A stretch of DNA of 64,000 bases from the NCBI RefSeq assembly GCF_032854445.1, contig NC_088302.1, forward strand, positions 13,573,338 through 13,637,337, read 5' to 3'. This document shows positions 24,601-34,725 of this stretch, in pieces. The position numbers and the translations under genes are program-made. The notes beneath the pieces were generated by a model. That model had not been told where the DNA came from. It ran no database searches and saw nothing but the letters and a program-made list of their open reading frames with translations. The number at the start of each line of letters is the position of its first letter. Position 1 is the stretch's first letter. Origin of the DNA: Liolophura sinensis. Taxonomy: Eukaryota; Mollusca; Polyplacophora; Chitonida; Chitonidae.

Positions 24601-27600
24601 ATATTCGACAGATGCCTGTTTTATTTTTGGCTTTCTTTCATTGCGAATAGTATTAATAGATAATAATGAACTTACCTTAAATTCTGCCAAAATCTTTTGA
24701 TCAACTTCAACTTTGGGTTTAGCTGGTTCTTCTATAAAAAAAAAAAAAAAGTTGACCATTTATTTAGTTACCCTAAATCACGTATCGAGTTTAGCTGATG
24801 ACTTTAAAAAGTGTATCCCATGTTTCCTTGTGTCTAGTTGTGATTCTTGGTAAATGGACACAGCTGGGGGCAGTGGGGGTCTGAGATGTGTGCCCATAGG
24901 ATTGTACATACCTGTGATAAGACCAATAAACACGCTTACTCCTCAATGAACAAGCAACTGTTAGCTGTAACTAGGATTGCTACACAGCTAATACCAGAAT
25001 GCACATCCCACGTACGGTGTGCCAAGTGACTTGTGCCAAAACACACGGATTGAAATCTGATGGCGGACCGGTAATAAACAGGCCTACGTTAATAAGCGCA
25101 CAGGTCTTCCACAACTTTGCCCTTATGAGGTGATGACACCTTACCAATGTAGGCCTTGATGACCTAACAATAGAATTCATTATATAGAAATCTGAGGGGA
25201 GGACATGCCAAACTATAACCTATTGAGTATTCAGATATAAACAGAGGCATAGTGTGGATATCATGGCTAATCCCAACCTTTCACACAGCTCTGGGTACAG
25301 GTTTTGAAGTTTCAACATAGTGAAGGAAACCCACCAAGCACAGTAGAGATCCGATCGACCACCTGATGATTTGGCAACTGTTTTTAATTCTACTCACTGC
25401 AAATGGGTTAGTTATGTGTGCTGCGTAAACCACTGAAATACATGACTACATGGCTTTACTGACACGGTTTGGTAGCAAAGTCCATAGCGGTCTCACAAAA
25501 ATTACTATATATGCATTTCACTGGGCATGTACATGTAGCTGTATGTAAATTAATGGACCTCCTTCTGCTAGCCTAGATTCGACGGGAAATTTCACAATTG
25601 TGACTGTTCCCAGGGGCGGGTCAATGAAAATAAATGCGTCTCATTGGTCAGTGTTGAAATCGATAAGCTGTCAGTTACCTGCAGACATTTACGCACAAAG
25701 TTCTCAGTCCAGCGCATGGCAATTGGCTGTCACAACAACGCGAGATGGAGGTTAGAACACATGGTATATTTAGTTTCGGAAACTTTGCAAAAATGTGTTT
25801 TCTGTGTTTAACTGAAGGCACCCGATTTGATAAGGCAGAAAACAGAATTCTAATAATAGCTAATATCTCGAATGTCATGCAACACCCCACTGAGGCTGTG
25901 CGGAAGTAACCGACGGTGGAAATTTTAGATCATTTACCGCAAGTTATTTCAAAAAATAAAATTTATTTTCGATGACTGATGGACCTAACCTTGAGAACAA
26001 TAGCTTGTTACGTTCAACAAACATTTTAATTAGGGTCTATATCGACTAGTTGATGCATAATCACCCTTCTCTCAGTCCACGCCTGGGGAGTTTACCCCAT
26101 GTGGCCAGGGCCAGCAGCCAGACAGTAAACTGGGGATTACTGCACAGCTGGAGGCTATGACTCTCCCCTTTAATCTCCTCCCTCAACTCAAAATGGATAA
26201 ACTTTACAGGGAGAAATTTTCGGCTAAACTCTACTACGTCATATACGGTAATCATACATTTGACGTGGTTATTGATACTCAAATCTCATGAGGAAAACAC
26301 ATATGCCCATACGGCTTTATAGACAATTGGAATCTGGATGACTACATACAATATGTGAAAAATATCTAAATGTTATAATTCTTTTAATAAAAAAAAAATT
26401 AAACATTTTTTTTCTTTTTCAGTTATTAATCTTTTGCTGACACTGGGGTTTACTATGGTTAAATTGATTACCTGTGACTTTGACTTTGACTTTCTCTTTC
26501 TCCTTCTCTCTCTCATCTGGGGGTGTTGCAGTCTTTTCTGTGCTCACCAAGGATCTCAGCTCCTCTAGGAATGATCCTCTAAACACATTTCTCTGCTCCC
26601 AAATGGTGAATATCCTCAGAATTGATGGTCGAATGGATGAATCTCTGCACAAATTGAAGTTAAAGGGAATGAAACATTTTGTTTTTGCTGAGTTTGCAGA
26701 AGTCTTGCACATAGTTTTTCAACAAAGATACTCCCAAATTTACCATTTGTATCTAATATGTAAACAGTAACCAACTGGTCTAGAGTTATCAATGCTGACA
26801 GTGAACAGAAACCAGGCTGCTTAGCTGGCTCAAGTTCTACATTCAGCCCCAAACTGTGCACTTTGGCAGCTATATAATTTCTAATTATTGACCAGTTAAG
26901 GAGAAGCCAAAACAATTTGAAAAATCTGTGTAAGTATACTTCTGAAACATCTTCCATGAGATCAAAACACTGTTATCATCACAAATGTTGACCAGACTCT
27001 AATGTCAGGTATAAAAACGCACCTCCTAATTACCATTCTTTTACACACAGGCTATATCAGGGGAAATAACTATGTAAAACAAGCCTTGAAAATAATGCTA
27101 TCTCCATGTACACATATTTCCTGTCTCTTGCAAACTCTATGCTTGTCTATATAAAATTCACCACACATCTTGTGCTCCATGGATGAGAAAGCTTGCTATT
27201 CCGTACCTTGCTACATGTGAACAGAAAAGAGAAACTGGGTGATTCTAGTCATGACAAAAAATCCAGTGACAGCACGACTCATTATCACCTATGACTAGAA
27301 TCATTATTACTATTCTATTATATTTACTGGAGTACTTCAATCTTCTATATATTTATTAGACAGGAAAAGTGGGTGATCTAAGTACTGGTACAAATTTTAT
27401 TTATTTATTATTTACTTGATTGGTGTTTTATGCCGTACTCAAGAATAATTCACTTATACGACAGCGCCCAGCATTAAACCCATGAACATCCGCAGGTTGC
27501 TGACAGACCTTCTCACTTACAGCCGGAGAGGAAGCCAGCATGAGCTGTACTTGAACTCACAGCGACTCCATTGGTGAGAGGCTCTTGGGTCCTTACGCTG

Positions 27601-30600
27601 CGCTAGCACACTAACCAACTGACCCACGGAGGCCCCTGCTGGTACAAATAAACCATCTTTCTGAACTCCACCCGTACGCTCTCAACAAATGCATATCTTT
27701 GTCAATGTACATGTGGCAGTCTCAATTAATCCATTTTAACTAGCTCTGAATATTGAATCGCAAATCATTACTTACTTATTACACAAAAATATTTCACTTA
27801 TACGATAGCATTATGATCGGAGGAAACTGGGCTTAACCCACGACGATCCACAGGTTGCTGTCTGACCTTCCAACATACAACAGGAGAGAAAGCCAGCACA
27901 AACTGGACTTGAACTCACAGCGTTCACTTTAGTGAGATGCTTCAGGGTCATGAATTACAATTTATCTATTTTATCAAGGTCTTTTCAAAAACAGGTCAAG
28001 AAGTATCAAATCCAGCTTTTTGAACCATTCCGATGTTGTCAGAGGTAGCCTGATTGTCCACATGAAAACTGTCCTTGGCTATGGAACATTGTATAATTAC
28101 GACTTGGCCATAAACCCAGTCGAGACAGAGTAAATGTTAAACTTGGTACACTGGAGTAATAACCAGGACTGATATCTGAGTATTCTTATACAAAAGCAAA
28201 ATCGCTCATTTGCTTCCAGATTTCTTAAACTTACCGTACAAACATAACAGCATCCTTCAGTATATTTTTAAAACTTTCCAGATAAACTGTTGCTTTCTTT
28301 CTCCCATGCTGGACCACATCATTGCACAGATAAAATAGGGTCAGTCTCTGGGGTATTTTGGCTGAAAAAAGAAAAATGTAAACATTCAAAAACATGCCAT
28401 TTTAACGAACAACTTAAAACTGGAAGACTAAACTTTAACAACACAAGCAGAAATTGGTTCATCGTGTAGATAGCCAGCAAATAAGTTTTTAGCATATGAA
28501 AGACATGCCTCAATTTACACTGACCATAAGGGCGGTTTATTTTATCCCCGCTATCCCAATACTGAAAACCCTAGGTCCGACCATCCATGAATCCTCTTGA
28601 AACTGGTCTGATTCTCAGCATTCTTTTGATCATACAAAGGTGCAATTGTTATGTTTGTTCGGATGGAGGGTGACATCCTACTGGTTAGGCATCAAAAGAA
28701 TTTTATGACTTATTTTGCCTCTAAAAATACTCATTCACCGAATTTTTAGTGCCAATACAGTATTTCCGGTATACATCAAGTACAATTTTGTCAATGTCAA
28801 CAAATTATGGACATGTCCAATCTTTTGCTGGTGAGTACAAAGCAATCACATTTCTGACACTTTTATATGACCTACACTGGAGGCAAAACTCCCACGTATT
28901 ATTCTTACACAAGTAGAATGAGTGAATGATTATTGTCCTAAGCTCCTTCGGCCACATGTGAGAACTTGGTAACTCATCAATTCTTAATCTGGAACTCTTA
29001 TGAGCCAATGGGATGTGCCATGTTAAAGTAAACAGAAGCAGGGTGTCGCGTCACTTGTACCCGACACAAACGGTTAAAGGACAAACTCGGAAGGGGGGTG
29101 GGGTGGAGGGGGGGTTGTGGGTGGGGGTGGAGGGGGGAACATAAGTGGAAATAGATGCGTTTTCATGTTATACAGACAATTAGTGCCTTATTTATCAATT
29201 TTGATGACATGGCCGCAACTTCCTTTTTCTCAATGTGTGCGATCTTGCTTACTATGAACTGCAGAGAGGACTATTCTCCACCCAAGAGATTTTTAGTCAG
29301 TCCTGCACAATAGATGACAAGAACGTCCAAAGGCAAAAAGTCCCGATAGCACAGAAAGCTTTGAGACAGAAACCAATAAGCCACATGCACATTTCAAGTT
29401 GTGCACTACTACACTGTAACACTAGCCCCTCCAGAGCAGCAGCACCCAGTTGCGCACAGTGGACATATAGGGGCAAATAACACTGCAACATTTCAAAGTA
29501 ACACTTCCTACATGCAACTTCTCCATTGTTTCTGCTACAAGTTGCTGCAAAATGGGAATGCGAATTGCAATAATTTAGTCTCAAAGAAATTAAATTTTAA
29601 TATTAAAAGGGTTTCCTCCCACCATAAAGTTGGCCGCTGCTATATAAGGGAAATTTTCTTGAGTACAGCGTAAAACACCAATTAAACAAATAAATATTGT
29701 TGAACAAAAACTGTGGCTTGGCACCCAACTCCTATGTACTGTGACACTTCCATTAAAAAATGGCAGCCTTTTGAAATATAAATGTGTCATATGGTTCTCC
29801 AACAAAAGAGCAATCCCCTCCTACATGTAGTTGAGTGGTATTAGGCAAACATTTTTCAAGCCACAAAGTCAGAGTTGTAAAGATGAGATTGACACATCTG
29901 ATGGTCGCTGATCTAGTGATATATACAATATGACTGTGTTTTATAGTTCATATAGTCATATCGCCATGTCTATTATTCCTCGTCAAAAACTACCTACCTC
30001 TCTTCAACAGCAGTATGTATCAAGGATATCGCCCTGGCCATCATAAATATTGTACACTACTGGGGTAGTCCAATAGCCACGGCATTGATCCTTGTCAATG
30101 TTTTCTTCTGTCATGGCGATGTTTTGAAGCCATCAAAAAAAAATCCCACATTCAACACTTTTAAAAGATCAACAGCAGTGCTTGACCTAGTTGTGAAGTG
30201 GAGTAACTTTTAAATCGAGCAACACAATGTGTTGTGAGAATAACAGAGAGAAACTGCTTTTATTGTGTTGGATCAACAGTAAGAAACATTTACCGCATCT
30301 TCACACACGCATTAAAACTTCCCTAGAATAAATCAATGTCAACAGAGTGGTCCCTATAATCAACTAACCTATTCCGAGTCTCGCCGAGCCAAAACGATCC
30401 ATGACAACCCACCACAAATTAACAAAATAAATACATTTTCAGCCACGACGCCTGCTGTGGCCACCATCTCGTTTTGGGACTCGGAACAGGTTAGTTGATT
30501 ATTTGGACCACTCTGCTGACATTGATTTACACTAGGGAAGATTTAATGCATGTGTGAAGGTGCGGTAAATGTTCCTTACCAGCAATCTGACACAGTACAA

Positions 30601-31197
30601 GCAGTTTCTCCCTGCACCTCTCACAACAGTTCATGTTGCTCAATTTAAGACTTACAACAATCGCCATCTATTGCTTCACCAGGAGAGAAAGAAAGGTGGG
30701 CTGTGATTAATCTCTTTGGCTTCATCCCAGTACCAATTTTATGGTGTTTTAGGTCATATCCTGGCGCATGTTGTTGTTGTTGTTAAGAGGTAGGTGGTTT
30801 TTGCACGGGAATAATTTGGCAGGGCGATGTGACTTGAGTGTCAAGTCAGAACTATAACACAAGAGACATATTATATTGGACTAGTCACTGATCCGTTTCT
30901 CAGATTTTGATTGTGAATAGGAAATTCTTTCAATGAATGTACCAGTCTTTACAACAGCTATGAGAGCTTGTGAAGTCGTTTGTGTTGTCAATTCAGAAGT
31001 CAATGCCGCATGCACGTACATGAACATTACATCAGGTACTTACCTTTCCGTAAAACTTTGAACCACAGCCTGACAATTTTCTTGTGGTGAGCTTTGTGGT
31101 GAATGATCCACAATGATAGTGTCTGGATGCTGTCTTGAGTGTTGGTGACGTTTTGAAGCTTCTTCTCAACACTTTCCTCGTTCAATGTAGACGCCAT
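13817..31197 (-). CDS. RPRD2: RPRD2 orthologue, ten coding exons, 1005 residues
   Basis: RPRD2 (regulation of nuclear pre-mRNA domain-containing 2) is a nuclear protein whose N-terminal CID domain binds the phosphorylated C-terminal repeats of RNA polymerase II. Exons in transcription order: 31197-31044, 28361-28235, 26644-26472, 24731-24676, 23858-23732, 22504-22329, 21679-21466, 20247-20158, 16820-16728, 15624-13817. They total 3018 bases and every junction keeps phase. Residues about 5-130 form the CID (QNVTNTQDSIQTLSLWI, RLTLFYLCNDVVQHGRKK, ILRIFTIWEQRNVF); about 150-300 form the helical RPRD region (KLEEFVGSFEKGV, LNNLKKKLDELKKTLPEP). The rest is proline- and serine-rich and ends in an arginine/tyrosine-rich tail. 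Conserved short motifs shared with vertebrate RPRD2 include SPVPSPSVDAPSP, STPVQDE, KSILRNS and the terminal PPRY. At 1005 residues it is shorter than the vertebrate protein (roughly 1400), with the loss in the disordered part. RPRD1A/B lack the long tail, which separates them. Confidence 0.95.
16390..16648 (-). mobile_element. SINE of the third type, nearly complete
   Basis: The right end, read on the minus strand, starts GGTGGCCTCACTGGCTCAGA then TGGTTAAAGCACTAG, a tRNA-type box A. The left end has the tail form TTTATTTATTTAACTGG and the marker ATGGCCGTCAGATTTATGGG. It lies in RPRD2 intron 9, between coding exons 9 and 10. Confidence 0.7.
16728..16820 (-). CDS. RPRD2: RPRD2 coding exon 9
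   Basis: Ninety-three bases encoding RRESQKSSPETTSTRRKS and IESTPPKHSTKS, serine-rich and basic. Acceptor CTGATTTCAG, donor GTATGT; phase 1 on both sides, so it can also be skipped without a frameshift. The intron before it (16821-20157) holds a SINE-A copy. Confidence 0.8.
16821..18644. other. RPRD2 intron 8, 3' to the SINE
   Basis: AT-rich intron, no exon or repeat recognised apart from an ACATGTACATGTA word at about 17436. Confidence 0.5.
18645..18785 (-). mobile_element. SINE-A copy, 5' truncated
   Basis: TTTATTTATTTGATTGGTG, CATACTCAAGAATATTTCAC, CAATATGGTGGGAGGAAACC and AGGTTGCTGGCAGACTTTCC. It ends before the head. In RPRD2 intron 8, same strand as the gene. Confidence 0.88.
20158..20247 (-). 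CDS. RPRD2: RPRD2 coding exon 8
   Basis: Ninety bases encoding GHKRQDSTTTTKSIPQPIPS and VTEIRMKIQ, in the low-complexity tail. The support is the open frame, acceptor GGGGAAAG, weaker donor GTACAT, and a phase that fits both neighbours. There is no strong similarity, so it may be alternatively spliced (a multiple of three). Confidence 0.7.
20578..20840 (-). mobile_element. SINE-A copy, full length
   Basis: Runs from tail (TTTATTTATTTGATTGGTG) through GTACTCAAGAATATTTCAC, core and middle to the tRNA-like head at the right end (GACCTTATTGGTGG ... CTTCTGAGGCCCC). In RPRD2 intron 7. Confidence 0.88.
21466..21679 (-). CDS. RPRD2: RPRD2 coding exon 7
   Basis: Encodes LNNLKKKLDELKKTLPEP (coiled coil), then SPVPSPSVDAPSPG and an acidic MEMSDDDA, all in vertebrate RPRD2 order. 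The SP pairs are candidate proline-directed phosphosites. Donor GTGAGA; ends in phase 1. Confidence 0.95.
22329..22504 (-). CDS. RPRD2: RPRD2 coding exon 6
   Basis: Encodes FSKQFEDSCVKLEEFVGSFE and ALEEGELFYQAQFGEARIVA, matching the conserved KLEEFV ... FYEAQ block. Donor GTGAGT; phase 0 at the end. The next intron (21680-22328) holds no repeat I can name. Confidence 0.95.
22837..22994 (-). mobile_element. SINE-A copy (left of a tandem pair)
   Basis: ATGACTGGTGTTTACGCACG, AAATATTTCACTTAAC, CATTATGGTGGGAGGAAACC and GAGGAAACCAGCATGAGCT. It is truncated in the head. Confidence 0.85.
22997..23205 (-). mobile_element. SINE-A copy (right of a tandem pair)
   Basis: TATATTTATTTGATTTTTG, CACTCACAAATATTTCACTT, ATTATGGTGGCAGGAAACC and AACGACCATCTGCAGGTTGC. 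The middle segment appears again at the right end (GCCATTTGCAGGCTGTTGG), so this copy is internally duplicated or chimeric. Confidence 0.8.
23732..23858 (-). CDS. RPRD2: RPRD2 coding exon 5
   Basis: Encodes LFDKLRSFKRFEAEVELRSK then QLSHLRLDASSIEAVKQLK, part of the helical region after the CID (vertebrate ELKEKQLSTMRVD). Acceptor TTTTTCAG, donor GTAAGA; ends in phase 1. The next intron (22505-23731) holds two SINE-A copies in tandem. Confidence 0.93.
24092..24297. mobile_element. MITE-3 copy
   Basis: Shares CATTAAAGATGCAAGC, CTCTACACCACATAGTTCTC and AGAATGTTTCAAAATATT with 43682-43863. Its ends (AAATCTTCAACCCTTCC and the inverted GGTACCTTTTCAGCGG) are imperfect inverted repeats. Non-coding; in RPRD2 intron 4. 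Confidence 0.6.
24676..24731 (-). CDS. RPRD2: RPRD2 coding exon 4 (56 bp)
   Basis: Encodes EEPAKPKVEVDQKILAEFK, matching the KIVAEF stretch of RPRD2. Too short to stand out alone; supported by acceptor TTTTATAG, donor GTAAGT and phase continuity. The next intron (23859-24675) holds a MITE-3 copy. Confidence 0.9.
26472..26644 (-). CDS. RPRD2: RPRD2 coding exon 3
   Basis: Encodes RPSILRIFTIWEQRNVFRGS, the end of the CID, then a charged linker of alternating K and E. Donor GTAATC; ends in phase 1. In the next intron (24732-26471) I see nothing beyond AT-rich sequence. Confidence 0.93.
27385..27649 (-). mobile_element. Full-length SINE-A with 11 bp target-site duplication
   Basis: CTGGTACAAAT occurs at 27385-27395 and again at 27639-27649, directly flanking a complete element: tail, core, middle (GAGGAAGCCAGCATGAGCTG), box B inverted (TACTTGAACTCACAGCGAC) and box A inverted (CTAACCAACTGACCC), ending GGAGGCCCC. 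In RPRD2 intron 2. Confidence 0.92.
27781..27955 (-). mobile_element. SINE-A copy, tail missing
   Basis: Starts inside the core (AAAATATTTCACTTATACGA), then CATTATGATCGGAGGAAAC, CCACAGGTTGCTGTCTGAC and GACTTGAACTCACAGCGTTC; ends within the head. Confidence 0.82.
28235..28361 (-). CDS. RPRD2: RPRD2 coding exon 2
   Basis: Encodes KIPQRLTLFYLCNDVVQHGR, the CID helix that carries the LFYLxNDV signature. Acceptor TTTTTTCAG precedes 28361; donor GTAAGT follows 28235; ends in phase 2. The next intron (26645-28234) holds two SINE-A copies. Confidence 0.95.
29093..29138 (+). other. G-rich tract, possible G-quadruplex
   Basis: Almost uninterrupted runs of three to eight G separated by one to four bases on the plus strand, within RPRD2 intron 1. 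Enough runs for several four-G-tract arrangements. The G strand is the template strand of RPRD2. Confidence 0.6.
29609..29696 (+). mobile_element. SINE-A 3' fragment
   Basis: GGGTTTCCTCCCACCATAAA, GAAATTTTCTTGAGTACAGC, GTAAAACACCAATTAAAC and an AAATAAAT tail. Confidence 0.82.
29893..30907. repeat. Long imperfect palindrome (foldback element) in RPRD2 intron 1
   Basis: Left arm about 29893-30402, right arm about 30466-30907, loop about 65 bases. The outer ends pair (left TGTGTTTTATAGTTCATAT, right ATGTGACTTGAGTG ... GAACTATAACACAAG). The inner parts pair closely (left AGAGTGGTCCCTATAATCAA, right TTGATTATTTGGACCACTCT; left CATTTACCGCATCTTCACAC, right GTGTGAAGGTGCGGTAAATG). No open frame. It is probably a foldback-type or long-TIR non-autonomous transposon, or an inverted duplication. 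The RPRD2 pre-mRNA would form a long hairpin here. Confidence 0.85.
31044..31197 (-). CDS. RPRD2: RPRD2 coding exon 1
   Basis: Starts at ATG 31197 (context AACATGG) and encodes MASTLNEESVEKKLQNVTNT, the first helices of the CID, to residue 51. Donor GTAAGT occupies 31043-31038; ends in phase 1. The following intron (28362-31043) holds the 1 kb palindrome, a SINE-A fragment and a G-rich tract. Confidence 0.95.
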
Positions 31198-31480
31198 GTT
31201 GCCTCAATTCGATCACTTGCTTTCTTCCCGCCAGGTTTTTAGTTGCAAATGGAAAATCTGGTCACCTTAGCTGCAATCACAGTGTGCACATGTGAAACCG
31301 ACTTCCACGAATAATTGTTTATCGTTATTGTGCACAAAAAAGCTCAAAAGAATGGAATATTTCGCCAAATTACTAACCCATCTTCGACAGCCCAAACATA
31401 AGCCGCCATTTTGACTGACAACTCGTGCCACTCCGTACTGTTTCGGGCCGAATTTCACACTCTGTCTTCTAGTTTTCAAA
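31198..31480 (-). promoter_or_regulatory. RPRD2 5' flank with YY1-type motif
   Basis: The 5' untranslated region and promoter must lie upstream of ATG 31197. A minus-strand CAAAATGGCGGC at 31402-31413 matches the YY1 consensus (GCCGCCATTTTG on the plus strand), often found at transcription starts. It also provides an upstream ATG with a frame of about 21 codons. No TATA box is evident. Inferred. Confidence 0.35.
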
Positions 31481-32105
31481 GCACATGAAAATATAACCGG
31501 TTTAATTTTAAGGTACCTTAAGTTATTGTATTAAGTGAGAAAAAAAAGTTAATATTGTGTTTTCCAAAGACTCCTTACCTATCCATATGCTCGTCCAGAT
31601 GTCCCTAAGAGTTATCTCCCATCAACCACAAATTATAAATGCAGCAAGCCATCATTCGTTTTGTTACAAAATTTTTATATAGATTTATTACATTTGCTGT
31701 CTAAATATTGTATTTATTGCCTCCACTAAGGACGTTACATTTTTGCAGGTGTCTTTTTTCACGTTTGTCTTTCTTTTTTCTGTCTGTCTATATTTTCTGC
31801 ACGTTTATGCCTACATGTACAGCCGCCTGTCTGTCAGCAACTCCACCCAAAAAGATGATGCGCGGTTTGACATTGGTTGACAAGTGGTGAATTGAAAAAT
31901 GGATATAAATCCAGAATATTTTTAACCCATTTGTTTACTGCTGCCAAATAGAACAAAACTGCAATTTGTTCATTTAACTGTAGCATTTAATTAGTTTATA
32001 TGATTGATTGTTGTTTAATGCCATAGAAAGGCGTAAAAATGTTTCATGCTTGTTTTATGGTTGGAGGAAATCGTAGTGTTCGGATACAGAGGCCTAAACC
32101 ACCAA

Positions 32106-32326
32106 CACTCCAAAAAGTAATCGTTTAATTTGAACAGATAATCTGTTGTCTGAGAGACGCTTCTGTTATTACAACACAATATTGTATCATACTCAACATA
32201 ATATCTTGTTAGTCTATCAGAATTTTGATGTTGAATTAGAACGGATCAATTTGCTGCAAAAGCAGAATACATTGTAGCATCACTCAACAGACAACAGTCA
32301 ACCGACTTTCTGTTCAGATGCGAACC
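32106..32326. mobile_element. MITE-1 copy
   Basis: CACTCCAAAAAGTAATCG, GAACAGATAATCTGTTGTCT, an internal ACTCAACATAATATC shared with the 33.6 kb copy, then AAAAGCAGAATACATTGTAG and a degenerate right end. Flanking TA is not preserved. Confidence 0.6.
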
Positions 32327-32592
32327 CAAAACAATTATAGATAGAGGTTTCAAAAACGATTGATTTTCTTCTCAAGACAAGCTTTCCTGGGCCACCTGTT
32401 GGACAATTGTGTATTTCTTTAATCCAGTCGCTTATATTCAACTGTATGTAAAATCAGTCATACTCGCTACAAAAATCGATATGTTGGAAGTCCTTATTCT
32501 TGCACAAAAAATTTAATTAGAACCCTTGTTCTAATTCATAATGTTAATCTGCTAAGCTCGGTTTCAACGACAAGAACTAACTGCCTCAGGTG

Positions 32593-32827
32593 AAATCCTA
32601 ATTATTATTTATTTATTATTATTATTTGATTGGTGTTTTACGCCGTACTCAAGAATATTTCACTTATACGACGGCGGCCAGCATTATGGTGGGTGGAAAC
32701 CGGACACAGCCCGGGGGAAACCCACGACCATCCGCAGGTTGCTGGCAGACCTTCCCACTTACGGCCCGAGAGGAAGCCAGCATCAGCTAGACTTGAACTC
32801 ACAGCGACCGCAAAATCCTAATTATTA
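32593..32827 (-). mobile_element. SINE-A with 15 bp target-site duplication
   Basis: AAATCCTAATTATTA at 32593-32607 is repeated exactly at 32813-32827. Between them lies a well-preserved SINE-A with an ATT-rich tail, GTACTCAAGAATATTTCACT, GACGGCGGCCAGCATTATGG and GACTTGAACTCACAGCGACC. It is truncated at the start of box B, so it is a 5'-truncated but recent insertion. Confidence 0.95.
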
Positions 32828-33591
32828 AAAAATCTGTGGCATGTTGGATATTGGGTGGACTTCAGAGTATTTTGACGAAGGGCGCCACCAATTACCTAAA
32901 CTGCCGTCGACTTTAAACAAGCCCTTTTTCTGACACTGCCATATTTGACACTGTTCGCACGTTTTGGTAAAAAAAATAAATAGATAGACATAAATAATAG
33001 AAAAACATTACTTTATCTCTTATCTCACGGCAGTATGATTTTAGAGTTGCCGGATGTTAGGAATTCTGTTATGAAAAAAAAAGAAAAAAAAAGAAAAGAA
33101 ACAAAAGAAAAACAATGTAAGCTATTCTCAGAGACAGTATAGTGTAGGCTGTGTTACTGCTAGGTCTTTGTTCTAACCGTATGTTGGTGCAGCTATTGAA
33201 AAACAACTTCTCATCACGCCCAGTGTACAGCATGCCACTTGTTTTTTAATAATTATGACGTCACCTGAGGCAATGGGTTCTTACCGTCGAAATCAGGCTT
33301 ATGAAAGTTAACATTATGAATTAGCAAAAGTATTCTAACTGCATTTTCTTTGCAATAATGTAGACCTAAAACATATCATTGTGCAGAGCCTCTGGTGTTA
33401 CGTGTCACTGTCGACGTAACTTTGTGAGTCCCTCCCTCTACTCAACGCCAAAAGCTGGGCGTGTTTCAAAACTCAAACTAACATTTCGCCTTTTTACTGT
33501 AAACGATCTCTTGAAGTCAACATGCGCGGTCCAAATGTCCAAGCTATGAAGACTGACTGTGGAAAGACAAAGCAAGAATTGTCCAATGTTA

Positions 33592-33841
33592 CACTCTAAA
33601 AGTTATTCTATTAATTTTGACAGAAAGTCTGTTTTCTGAGTGATGCTAGAATGTATTCTGTTATTTTAAGACAGTACGGTGTTATATTCAACATAATTTC
33701 CTCATAGGTTAATAGAATCTTTCTGTGAAGTAATAGAATCTATGTGTAAAATTTAACAGAATAACCTGTTACAATAGCAGAATACATTCTATAGCATTAC
33801 TCAGATTTCCTGTTAAATTTAACAGGTTAATTTTTTGTGTG
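33592..33841. mobile_element. MITE-1 copy, intact (250 bp)
   Basis: Flanked by TA at 33590-33591 and 33842-33843. Left end CACTCTAAAAGTTATTCT, TGTTTTCTGAGTGATGCTAG, AATGTATTCTGTTATTTT; right end is its inverted form (AGCAGAATACATTCTATAGC, ATTACTCAGATTTCCTGTTA, TTTTTTGTGTG). Terminal repeats are about 80 bases long. The best reference copy of the family. Confidence 0.82.
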
Positions 33842-33859
33842 TACGGGTCTAATGCAGAA

Positions 33860-34098
33860 TTATTTCATTGGTGTTGAACGGCGAATATACATAAATGAAT
33901 TTTTGACTTAAATGACTGCGGTTATGGGCTGAAAGGAAAACAGAGTGCCCATGGCAAACCACCACCATTGGTCAGACACCTGACAGCCTTCATGAATTAA
34001 AGCTGCAGGCGAAGCAGCGAGAGTTGGATTCGAACACGCAACCTCTTTTGTCAAGGGCCTGCGCTGCGACAGACTGACCAATACAGCCAGTCCTTAAT
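33860..34098 (-). mobile_element. SINE of the third type, diverged
   Basis: Right end inverted: a box B-like TTGGATTCGAACACGCAACC and a box A-like GCGACAGACTGACCAATAC. Left end TTTCATTGGTGTTGAACGGC with GACTGCGGTTATGGGCTG. Confidence 0.6.
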
Positions 34099-34497
34099 GC
34101 TTTGTACACACACATGCAAATACTTTAATCCGTGCCACGGCTATGTTCCACATACCCCCACCCCCAGTGAGCGAGTCGTGACCAAGTAGTTATTCGCCCT
34201 TTTGTTTCAATCCCTACAAGAGGTGTTATAGTTCGATGCAAGCCTAGGATAGGATATAGGCCTAGTAGTGAGCCGCAGGCATGGCAGCACGGAAGTGCCA
34301 GGCTGTTTTCGTGGCCAGAATTAGATACCAGAATTGAAGTGTTTTGTTTACCAGCATGCAGTCCAATATGACATAAATACCTATATATCTGTTCGTCACC
34401 GGAAGGAAAGTGTATCAGTTATATGTGAAGACTGCTTTGTTTTTTTTTCTTATATGTTTATAAATGTGAGGAACGTATTAATCAAGAATACCAATCA

Positions 34498-34602
34498 AAG
34501 AATACCTAAGAATACTTCACTTATGCGACTGCGGCCAGCATTATGGTGAGAGGATACCAGGCAGAAACCGGGGGGAAACGCAAGACCATCCGCAGGTTGC
34601 CA
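34498..34602 (-). mobile_element. SINE-A fragment
   Basis: AAGAATACTTCACTTATGCG, GCGGCCAGCATTATGGTGAG and AAGACCATCCGCAGGTTGCC; tail and head are missing. Confidence 0.78.
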
Positions 34603-34725
34603 ATATTTAAGCTGCATAGATTGCATGGGTTAATTCGTCTGAACTCTTTGTTATTTTTGAACCTATAATGACGACCTTTATCAAAAAAGTCGTCTTATAA
34701 AGGCTCTGAAATTCGGAATATTGAC

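Noticed and set aside
26616-26957. 113-codon minus-strand open frame next to RPRD2 exon 3
   Set aside because: It overlaps the exon's acceptor and extends into the intron; only the part below 26644 is supported by homology.
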